Origin: Candidatus Brocadiaceae bacterium
GTDB taxonomy: Bacteria; Planctomycetota; Brocadiia; Brocadiales; Bathyanammoxibiaceae
NCBI GenBank assembly: GCA_030018855.1
Contig: JASEHG010000129.1
Coordinates: 1 to 5,845 of the forward strand
DNA length: 5,845 nt
Reading direction: 5' to 3'
The position numbers and the translations under genes are program-made. Positions 1 to 4,832 of this stretch are shown here, in pieces. The first letter of the stretch is position 1, and every line of letters starts with the position of its first letter. The notes below the pieces were generated by a model. That model had not been told where the DNA came from and did no database searches. It saw only the letters and a program-made list of their open reading frames with translations.

Positions 1-55
1 GGTCGCTTCCCCTTCGCTCTGCTCAGGGCTTCGGCTTCGCTCCCTCAGAATGACA
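1..55. repeat. Dispersed GC-rich intergenic repeat (partial, runs off the left edge)
   Basis: The minus strand begins TGTCATTCTGAGGGAGCGAA and continues with GAAGC and GAGCGAAGG blocks. The plus strand contains CCCTTCGCTCTGCTCAGGG, which can fold on itself (CCCT with AGGG, plus an inner GC pair). I recall the words 'gtcattctgag..gcgaag' and 'cccttcg..gctcaggg' as small dispersed repeats in intergenic DNA of many unrelated bacteria. It lies just beyond the 3' end of pyrK, so it may contribute RNA structure at the end of the transcript, but I see no U-run behind it. No coding potential is visible here. Copy number cannot be judged from this window. Confidence 0.55.
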
Positions 56-101
56 CTGCGCATGTTTTTCAGAGGTCTCGGATTGTAAGGTATAGAGATG
101 G

Positions 102-914
102 TTAAGTTTTCTTCCCTAAATATGTTCCAATAGGCACCCTGCGCCCGTTTCCGAGTCGGGCGTATCTGCCGAAGTCTTCCAGTTTCTCTAGTGTCCCACC
201 GTCCAGCACCGGCCCCTCTACGCACAACCTAAGTCCATTACAACAGCACTGTCCGCACACCCCCACGGCACATTTTATGTACCGTTCCAGGGAGGCCTGC
301 ATGTAGATGTTGTGTTCCCTTGCAAATTCTAATACCTTTACCATCATGGCCTCCGGGCCGCAGGTATAGATGGCGTCAAATCTGTAGTGTCTGTACAAGT
401 CTTCCAGCAGGTCTGTGGGTACACCCTTTGTCCCTGCAGAGCCGTCCTCTGTACAGAGGAGCATGTCCTTGAACCGGTTGCGGTAGAGGAGTTCTGCGGC
501 CGTCCTTGCCCCTTGCACCACCACAGAATCCTCCAACCTCTCAATGAGTACCGCTAGGGAGGCCATGCCCACCCCGCCACCCACTACGCAGGCCCTGAAC
601 CTTATTGGTTCAGGGCAGGCCCTTCCAGCCTCCAGATTAAAGGCCCTGCCGAAAGGCCCCCTGATGCCTACCCACTCCCCCACCTTCATCTCGTGCAACC
701 CCTGGGTGAATCTGCCCTTGAGGGCAACGGTTACGCCGAAGAAGTCTTTGCCATGATAAGAGATACTGAAGGGCTTCTCGTCCAACCTGGGTATCCAGAG
801 CATAATGAACTGTCCGGGCTGGTATTCCAGAGATTTCTTGAAGATAAAACTCCTGACGAGGCTAGATTCCTGGATTACCTCCTCAATCCGCATCATTACC
901 GGCTCAAGTAGCAA
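102..914 (-). CDS. pyrK: Dihydroorotate dehydrogenase B, electron-transfer (FAD/2Fe-2S) subunit PyrK
   Basis: PyrK passes electrons from dihydroorotate oxidation on PyrD (FMN) through a [2Fe-2S] cluster and FAD to NAD+, in cytoplasmic UMP synthesis. Residues 46-52 (EKPFSIS) match the flavin-binding R-P-x-S motif with Lys in place of Arg. The nucleotide-binding loop is VGGGVGMASL (111-120), followed by GARTAAELLY (135-144) and TCGPEAMM (184-191). The cluster ligands are probably Cys215, 220, 223 and 231 (C-x4-C-x2-C-x7-C); Cys224 and Cys225 are extra. The short last spacing resembles archaeal-type PyrK. Length (270 aa) is normal and the C-terminus is complete. The start is uncertain: TTG at 914 has AGAAGGAGG (928-936) 13 bases upstream, while ATG at 896 has only a weak GAG. 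The gene lies 28 bases beyond the endonuclease stop and is separated from its partner pyrD by the restriction-modification cassette. Confidence 0.93.
   Translation of the reverse strand: MLLEPVMMRIEEVIQESSLVRSFIFKKSLEYQPGQFIMLWIPRLDEKPFSISYHGKDFFGVTVALKGRFTQGLHEMKVGEWVGIRGPFGRAFNLEAGRACPEPIRFRACVVGGGVGMASLAVLIERLEDSVVVQGARTAAELLYRNRFKDMLLCTEDGSAGTKGVPTDLLEDLYRHYRFDAIYTCGPEAMMVKVLEFAREHNIYMQASLERYIKCAVGVCGQCCCNGLRLCVEGPVLDGGTLEKLEDFGRYARLGNGRRVPIGTYLGKKT
891..908. repeat. Left junction copy of a diverged 18-base repeat flanking the cassette
   Basis: CATCATTACCGGCTCAAG here matches CACCATTACCACCTCAAG at 3443-3460 in 15 of 18 positions, in the same orientation. On the minus strand both copies read CTTGAGxxGGTAATGxTGxG. 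This copy spans the possible ATG start of pyrK (896-894). A looser match continues on the pyrD-like side (CATTGCTA here against CATGCAC there). The two copies mark the two borders of the AT-rich restriction-modification cassette. Confidence 0.5.
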
Positions 915-927
915 TGCCTTCTAAACG

Positions 928-936
928 CCTCCTTCT
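928..936 (-). promoter_or_regulatory. Strong Shine-Dalgarno for pyrK with long spacing
   Basis: The minus strand reads AGAAGGAGG, a near-complete anti-16S match, between the endonuclease stop and pyrK. It lies 13 bases from TTG 914 and more than 30 bases from ATG 896. A second, weaker AGAAGG sits about 2 bases from the TTG. The spacing is long, so initiation of pyrK at this site may be inefficient, or the site may be left over from a rearranged junction. Confidence 0.4.
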
Positions 937-942
937 GCGGAA

Positions 943-1914
943 TCAAAATATATCTCTAAAAAAACCTTCCCAGTCTTGTTCAGAAGACTTTAGTTCATTG
1001 CATTTTGTAAGATGTTTATCTTCATAAACTTCAAATTCGCCTCCAATGTAGGGTAGTTTGTCTCCCTTATGCTTCAATGTAGATTCTGATGTCTTAAAAA
1101 ACCCACATGTAAACCCTTTGATTGCCATTTGTTCCCCATAGGCTGTCTCTTTAATAAAATTAACAAGGTCTATAGTGTCGGAGGCAGCTATATCTTTTTG
1201 TATCTTTTCTTTAACGAAATTTAGGAGCTTTTCTAGGCTACTGATATGGGCAAGAATCTTCATAAGGAAATCTTTAGGCAGAGAGACTTTAACCAGGACT
1301 CCGTAGTCTGCCTCTTTAGGGGCTTCTGCCCAGATACTTTCAAGTGTGTCGGTAGACTTGATACTCACTATCTTTTTTGAATCTACTATGTCTGATTTAA
1401 AGGTCTTTATTTCTCTACTAATATTCCAGTCTAAAATAATGTCTCTACCAAATTTTTGTTTTGCGTGCTGTTTAAAAAAGACCTCCCCTATTTTCCCAAC
1501 AAACGTGTCAGAGAAAATCTGTTCAAATCCCCGTTCTTTTCCTCTTCGTGTCTTTTCACTCGTAGTTGCTCTCGTTTCACCTTTTAACATCTTATAAGGC
1601 ATTGCCAGGGAAAATATTAGAAGTCTTAAAAGCTCTTTGTCATCCACACTTATCTGGATGGTGTTTGGAACCAGTCTTTTTTCTATCCAATGTTTGATCT
1701 TCTCTGAATCTACAATGTATTGTGTTCTGGTCTTAGTCTTCTTCGTATCAACAACGTTAGCTTCATTTGCTCTAATGGTAGAAAGGATAAGGCTAAAAAG
1801 TTCGTTCTCACTGTAAATCTTTGAAATAGCTCCGAATATAGGAATGACTTCCTCTAACTTTCTCCTGATTTCTGCCTTATTACCTAATTCTGTTTTGGTA
1901 AAAGTTATGCTCAC
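943..1914 (-). CDS. Putative Type II restriction endonuclease, PD-(D/E)XK-like
   Basis: The predicted role is to cut DNA at the site protected by the methyltransferase just upstream. The main evidence is context: the start codon overlaps the methyltransferase stop as GTGA, and such tight pairs are typical of Type II systems. In the 323-residue protein counted from GTG 1914, a plausible nuclease core runs from Glu144 (KIGEVFF) to Asp175 (KSDIV) and Ser184-Ile185-Lys186 (VSIKST). This fits a PD-(D/E)XK fold with Ser where Glu or Asp is usual. The protein has no signal peptide or membrane segment, is rich in Lys and Glu, and looks soluble. A GTG at 1938 would add 8 residues, but its AGGAG is only 1 base away, whereas GTG 1914 has AGGGG at 7 bases. 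One 60-base line counted was about 38% GC. I do not recognise the family or the recognition sequence. Confidence 0.62.
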   Translation of the reverse strand: MSITFTKTELGNKAEIRRKLEEVIPIFGAISKIYSENELFSLILSTIRANEANVVDTKKTKTRTQYIVDSEKIKHWIEKRLVPNTIQISVDDKELLRLLIFSLAMPYKMLKGETRATTSEKTRRGKERGFEQIFSDTFVGKIGEVFFKQHAKQKFGRDIILDWNISREIKTFKSDIVDSKKIVSIKSTDTLESIWAEAPKEADYGVLVKVSLPKDFLMKILAHISSLEKLLNFVKEKIQKDIAASDTIDLVNFIKETAYGEQMAIKGFTCGFFKTSESTLKHKGDKLPYIGGEFEVYEDKHLTKCNELKSSEQDWEGFFRDIF

Positions 1915-3332
1915 AGTTTTTCCCCTATGATTAACCACTCTCCTAATATCCCATTCGGGTTCTCATTGAGCCTGTTTCTTAACAGATGTCTACTTTTTAT
2001 GACGTCAAAGAGGGTATCTGTTAGTTTAAAACAATTTTTTGTCAGCATTTCTGATATTATGTCTTTTACGTTTATAGGCGAGCCAAATACTTTTGGTTCA
2101 CCTATAAAGATTGCCAATATTCCTTTCTTTGCCAATAACTGAGCGGACAATCGGATAAAATATAGCATGTCACTAAAGTACGCCTCAAAACGAGGGATAT
2201 TCTCTTTTGTCTTAAAATTCTCAGAACGTTTCTTTATAGTCCTAAGGGCATTTTTATACGGCTCAATCTTTAAGAGAAAACTATCCAGGTCGGAAATTGG
2301 TTTAAGCTTCTGTCCAATTTCCATCTTGGTGAGTCTTCTAACGGATTTGTCGTCAACCATATCTAACCAGTACATGTCTATTTTGGTAGACCTAAAATAT
2401 TCCTGGGCATAAATATAAGGGGGAGAAGTTACTATACAATCAATCGTTTCTTCTGGAATCTCTTGCCCCAATTCTTCTAGGCTATTATTAAGGATTAACA
2501 AAAATTGTTCCCTGCTTTTATTAAACGAATATATCCTCTGGTACTCCGGCCTCATGCGATAATTGAATTGAACGATGCAGTCTAGGTATTGCCTTGCTTT
2601 GCCCAATATTTCTGCCCGTAACAGTTCTTCACCGAGTTTATGAAATTTGTCTAATAATTCTTTCATCTTCGCAGTCTTATGTTTGGACTTAAATAGTTTG
2701 GGAGATTCATCCTCGCCATACGAGTATTTTCTTGAGATATATAGGGCGCTTACCTTTAGGATATTTTTAATATCGGCCTCGCCCTCATCAATATTGTGGA
2801 TATAACCCCATATCTTTGTTAATGACGTTAAAATATCTGCAGGATACCAATAGCTTAAATTCCCCCACCTTGGTATATATGGACGTTCATTTTTAGCCAT
2901 GGAGCTAACGTGGTAATTTAATCTATCTAAATAGTCAAAGTAGTCCTTAGGATTAAACCTTAAGGTTTTTATTTCTACCAGAAATTTAGTAATGGGGTTA
3001 ACATCATTTGATATATTGCTATTTCCAGTCAAGAGGCTCTCTACTGCTGTAGTTCCAGAACCAGCAAAAGGGTCCAAGATTATTTTGCCCTTTAGATTAA
3101 ATTTCTTTATAACAAATCTAGGGACTTGCGGGATAAATTTGGCGGGGTAAACGTTATGGATGGCATGTGTCAGATAGGTAGTACTTAGGATGTCGTCTTT
3201 TAGTTCCTGTCTCAGGTTTATTATATTTTCACCAAGGACGTTACTAAGATATTCCTCCGTATCCCTTAGGACAATGGATTTACACGTATTAAACATCGTC
3301 AATTGCTCTCTAGATATAACGCTCTTACGCAT
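1911..3332 (-). CDS. DNA methyltransferase (N4-cytosine or N6-adenine) of a Type II-like R-M system
   Basis: This protein transfers a methyl group from S-adenosylmethionine to an exocyclic amine in DNA, protecting the host from the neighbouring nuclease. In the 473 residues, HAIHNVYPAKFIPQVPRFVI (56-75) looks like motif X. DPFAGSGTT (87-95) is motif I, binding SAM. SNDVNP (108-113) fits motif II. CIVTSPPY (299-306) is the catalytic motif IV. KKGILAIFIGEP (402-413) fits motif VI. SPPY favours N4-cytosine but does not exclude adenine. About 200 residues, largely helical and charged, lie between motifs I and IV; this alpha-like order suggests the target-recognition part is there. ATG 3332 has only a weak GGAAG-type site upstream; ATG at codon 13 is an alternative. 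One counted line was about 33% GC, far below pyrD and pyrK, consistent with horizontal transfer. The specificity is unknown. Confidence 0.88.
   Translation of the reverse strand: MRKSVISREQLTMFNTCKSIVLRDTEEYLSNVLGENIINLRQELKDDILSTTYLTHAIHNVYPAKFIPQVPRFVIKKFNLKGKIILDPFAGSGTTAVESLLTGNSNISNDVNPITKFLVEIKTLRFNPKDYFDYLDRLNYHVSSMAKNERPYIPRWGNLSYWYPADILTSLTKIWGYIHNIDEGEADIKNILKVSALYISRKYSYGEDESPKLFKSKHKTAKMKELLDKFHKLGEELLRAEILGKARQYLDCIVQFNYRMRPEYQRIYSFNKSREQFLLILNNSLEELGQEIPEETIDCIVTSPPYIYAQEYFRSTKIDMYWLDMVDDKSVRRLTKMEIGQKLKPISDLDSFLLKIEPYKNALRTIKKRSENFKTKENIPRFEAYFSDMLYFIRLSAQLLAKKGILAIFIGEPKVFGSPINVKDIISEMLTKNCFKLTDTLFDVIKSRHLLRNRLNENPNGILGEWLIIGEKL
1922..1926 (-). promoter_or_regulatory. Shine-Dalgarno fixing the endonuclease start at GTG 1914
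   Basis: AGGGG on the minus strand lies 7 bases upstream of GTG 1914-1912. That GTG shares bases with the methyltransferase stop TGA (1913-1911). The site lies inside the last codons of the methyltransferase gene, so translation of the nuclease is probably coupled to that of the methyltransferase. This favours making protection before or together with cutting. Confidence 0.55.
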
Positions 3333-3362
3333 GGTAAGTTTCCACTTCCAAGCCTTATTTTA

Positions 3363-3455
3363 CTAAAGATACGCTAATAAATCTTCCCTTGTTATTTTAA
3401 TAAACTTTCTCTCTTGTCCAAAGCGGTCAGGAGGAAATATCTCACCATTACCACC
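3363..3455 (-). other. Open 30-codon stretch in frame after the pyrD stop; possible gene-tail remnant
   Basis: Directly after the pyrD TGA, the same frame stays open for 30 codons and ends at TAG (3365-3363), including IFPPDRFGQERKFIKITRED near its end. There is no start codon of its own, so it would be made only by read-through. Its charged, protein-like composition could mark the 3' end of a lost gene carried in with the cassette, but 30 open codons can occur by chance. An 18-codon ORF in another frame, starting at ATG 3448, is equally unsupported. Confidence 0.2.
3394..3420 (-). promoter_or_regulatory. Possible promoter for the restriction-modification pair
   Basis: On the minus strand TGGACA (3420-3415) matches the sigma70 -35 box at 5 of 6 positions, and TAAAAT (3399-3394) matches the -10 box at 5 of 6. 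The spacer is only 15 bases, shorter than the preferred 17, so activity is doubtful. It lies between pyrD and the methyltransferase, about 60 bases before the latter's start, in AT-rich DNA where chance matches are easy. The alternative is transcription of the pair from the pyrD promoter. Confidence 0.25.
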
Positions 3456-3460
3456 TCAAG
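3443..3460. repeat. Right junction copy of a diverged 18-base repeat flanking the cassette
   Basis: CACCATTACCACCTCAAG matches 891-908 at 15 of 18 positions in the same orientation. On the minus strand it covers the last bases of pyrD including its TGA (3458-3456), then GAGGTGG and an ATG (3448-3446), which resembles a ribosome binding site and start codon. It therefore looks like the point where pyrK translation would once have begun. Confidence 0.5.
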
Positions 3461-4379
3461 GTGCATGGGCAGCCCCTATCAACTCTTTTACTGAGCGGCA
3501 GCCATTGGCCTCCATCCATTCCCCCATCTCCTGGCATACCTTGCCAAAGACCTCTATCCCTTGGGAATAGACGGCAGTGCCAATGCCTACGGCAGAGGCG
3601 CCAGCCATGAGCATCTCTACGGCATGACGCCCGGCGGATATGCCCCCCACCCCCAGGATAGGGATTTTTACCGTCTTATAAATGTCGTAGACGCACCTGA
3701 GGGCAATGGGCCTGAGGGCTGGCCCTGAGACGCCACCCACTTTGAAGTCCAGTATGGGCTGACGGGCCTCAATGTTGATTAACATCCCTGGGCCCAGGGT
3801 ATTAACGGCCGTAATGCCATCGGCTCCGGCCTCCTCTGCGGCCCGGGCCACCCTACCTATCTCTGGGATGTTGGGGGAGAGCTTCACAAGCAGGGGTAGT
3901 TCCGTCCCTTTACGTACAGCGGAGACAATCTCCTTGGTGGCCTCCGGGGTGTTCTGCCCCGCCATCATCCCGTAACCAGGCGTATGCGGGCATGAGAGGG
4001 ATACCTCCACGGCGGCAAAGTCCAGCCCCCATAGCCCCTCCAGCACCTTCATAAAGTCCCCTACCCCCCTGCCTATGATACTGGCAATTACGGGCACCCC
4101 CACCTCTTTGAGGTTGCTGAATTCCTTGGCCCCTTCCTTGATGCCAGGGTTGGCGTATCCCACGGCATTAAGCATCCCGGCCTCAAACCCTACCACTATG
4201 GGGTTATTGTGGCCGGGGAGGGGTTCCAGGCTCAAGGACTTTATCGTTACGGCCCCGGCACCTGCCCGGGCCACACTCTTCAGCAGGCCTTTGCTTGTGC
4301 CCAGGATGCCAGAGGCCAGGACTGTGGGGTTTTGAAGCCTTACACCACAAAGCTCCGTAGACAGGTCAACGGCGGCCAT
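3456..4379 (-). CDS. pyrD: Dihydroorotate dehydrogenase B, catalytic (FMN) subunit PyrD
   Basis: PyrD oxidises dihydroorotate to orotate, the fourth step of UMP synthesis; the class 1B form works as a cytoplasmic complex with PyrK. Numbering from ATG 4379 (307 aa), the TIM-barrel signatures run in order: TIKS with flavin Lys47, LNAVGYANPG (70-79), SLSCPHTPGYG with catalytic Cys130, VKLSPN (165-170), AVNT (191-194), GGVSGPALRP (215-224), GVGGI (243-247) and GIGTAV (265-270). The substrate-side Asn usually found in the N-x-S-C motif is Ser127 here. An upstream GTG at 4403 is possible, but it lies inside a leader hairpin and would add 8 non-family residues; TTG 4397 is better spaced from AAAGGG. 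ATG 4379 fits the family N-terminus but lacks a clear Shine-Dalgarno. The C-terminus looks intact. One counted line was about 57% GC. Confidence 0.95.
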   Translation of the reverse strand: MAAVDLSTELCGVRLQNPTVLASGILGTSKGLLKSVARAGAGAVTIKSLSLEPLPGHNNPIVVGFEAGMLNAVGYANPGIKEGAKEFSNLKEVGVPVIASIIGRGVGDFMKVLEGLWGLDFAAVEVSLSCPHTPGYGMMAGQNTPEATKEIVSAVRKGTELPLLVKLSPNIPEIGRVARAAEEAGADGITAVNTLGPGMLINIEARQPILDFKVGGVSGPALRPIALRCVYDIYKTVKIPILGVGGISAGRHAVEMLMAGASAVGIGTAVYSQGIEVFGKVCQEMGEWMEANGCRSVKELIGAAHAP

Positions 4380-4395
4380 GGTCGGGGAGTATAAC

Positions 4396-4427
4396 AAAAA
4401 CACAACCCTTTGGAAAGGACGGGTTGT
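4396..4427 (-). terminator. Intrinsic terminator or attenuator in the pyrD leader
   Basis: In the minus-strand RNA, ACAACCC (4408-4402) is the plus-strand complement of GGGTTGT (4427-4421), giving a perfect 7-base-pair stem around a 12-base loop. An inner CCTT/AAGG pairing is an alternative. It is followed by G and five U residues (4400-4396). The U-run exists only on this strand, so the structure points toward pyrD. It ends 16 bases before ATG 4379, where a transcription attenuator would sit. Regulation by pyrimidine level is an inference from the gene it precedes. Confidence 0.55.
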
Positions 4428-4443
4428 CGGTCTTCCCGACCGA
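4427..4443 (-). promoter_or_regulatory. Leader hairpin upstream of the pyrD terminator
   Basis: Perfect 6-base-pair inverted repeat TCGGTC / GACCGA with a 5-base loop (minus strand TCGGTCGGGAAGACCGA). It abuts the terminator stem, sharing one base. CGGG in this hairpin could pair with CCCG in the 5' arm of the terminator, forming an alternative fold. That layout is what an attenuator with competing structures would show, but no known PyrR-type binding loop is recognisable. Confidence 0.4.
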
Positions 4444-4497
4444 GGCGGATTTTCAACAGTCCTCCGGCAATGGGGGTTGGGGGCAGGGGCTAGGGCA

Positions 4498-4527
4498 AGA
4501 ATTAAGAATTCAGAAGTCAGAATTCAG
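4498..4527. repeat. Short AGAATTCAG-type direct repeat
   Basis: AGAATTCAG occurs at 4505-4513 and 4519-4527 with AAGTC between, and a diverged AGAATTAAG starts at 4498. Words of this form are, from memory, common low-complexity intergenic repeats in several environmental bacteria. No coding or promoter role is evident. Both full units contain a GAATTC palindrome. Confidence 0.5.
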
Positions 4528-4623
4528 TAGTAGGGTATGGGCTATAGACTGAAAAGGGCGGGGCAAATTTAGAAATGAGCCTAGACGGGTCGCGGGGCAG
4601 CTAACCTAGCAGATACGAGGGTG

Positions 4624-4652
4624 TTGATTTGCGGGCCGTTATTTGCGATAAT
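4624..4652 (+). promoter_or_regulatory. Sigma70-like promoter for rmlA
   Basis: TTGATT (4624-4629) and GATAAT (4647-4652) are separated by exactly 17 bases; they match TTGACA at 4 of 6 and TATAAT at 5 of 6. The predicted start of transcription is near 4659, giving a leader of about 170 bases before rmlA. ATTTGCG appears at 4627-4633, 4641-4647 and 4651-4657, the last two as ATTTGCGAT repeats 10 bases apart across the -10 box. That position would suit an operator, though no regulator is identifiable. Confidence 0.5.
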
Positions 4653-4657
4653 TTGCG

Positions 4658-4832
4658 ATGTTTGAGGATTACGAGAAGAGAGGCCTTATCAAGAGCCGAG
4701 AGGGGACAATATTACAAGACATTTACTACGGCCTCCAGACGTTCTTTCCGGCAAGACCTCAGTGATGACGCACATTGCCAATCAATACTCAACCTGGAAG
4801 ATTTAAAGAGTCAAATTGTGAGGGGTAGTTGA
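4658..4832 (+). other. rmlA leader with small overlapping ORFs of doubtful reality
   Basis: Two frames are open. One begins at ATG 4658 and runs 35 codons to TGA 4763-4765 (MFEDYEKRGLIKSREGTILQ at its start). The other runs from TTG 4629 (or TTG 4653 or 4662) to TGA 4830-4832, ending QIVRGS and overlapping the rmlA ATG by one base (TGATG). Neither has a Shine-Dalgarno, and both begin in or at the promoter. They may be chance, a coupled leader peptide, or two halves of one frameshifted remnant. I recognise no family. Confidence 0.25.
4820..4825 (+). promoter_or_regulatory. Ribosome binding site of rmlA
   Basis: GAGGGG lies 6 bases before ATG 4832. It decides between ATG 4832 and the TTG at 4829 immediately before it, which would only add one residue in front of the conserved MKGVILAGG start. 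Confidence 0.7.

Larger units (their letters stand above)
4404..4623. other. Non-coding divergent intergenic region
   Basis: This stretch lies between the leftward pyrD and rightward rmlA transcripts. It holds the pyrD leader hairpins, a G-rich run on the plus strand (about 4472-4496: runs of GGGG and GGGGG), the AATTC-type repeat, and otherwise nothing recognisable. On the minus strand GGAGG (4465-4461) is followed 4 bases later by TTG (4456), opening a 38-codon frame through the hairpin to TAA at 4342-4340. This could be a leader peptide, but it is only a possibility. I could not find a convincing pyrD promoter here. Confidence 0.5.

Noticed and set aside
544..911. Plus-strand open frames opposite pyrK (544-756 and 693-911)
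   Set aside because: They lie antisense to a well-supported gene, encode Pro/Leu-rich or unremarkable peptides, and have no ribosome binding site or family motif. They are shadows of high-GC coding sequence.
1346..2412. Plus-strand open frames opposite the R-M genes (1346-1597, 1927-2142, 2167-2412)
   Set aside because: Their hydrophobic look comes from the reverse complement of Lys/Glu-rich coding sequence. There are no start signals, and the opposite strand carries clear motifs.
943..3332. Toxin-antitoxin or phage-defence island larger than an R-M pair
   Set aside because: Only two genes are present, with no helicase, specificity subunit, controller protein or transposase. A plain Type II-like pair explains the region.
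3772..4394. Plus-strand open frames opposite pyrD (3772-3975, 4075-4335, 4209-4394)
   Set aside because: They are antisense to the conserved pyrD motifs and have low-complexity Pro/Ala content with no Shine-Dalgarno.
4396..4443. Classical PyrR-binding leader
   Set aside because: The hairpins fit attenuation, but I could not find the conserved PyrR loop sequence or purine bulge, so I did not name the mechanism.
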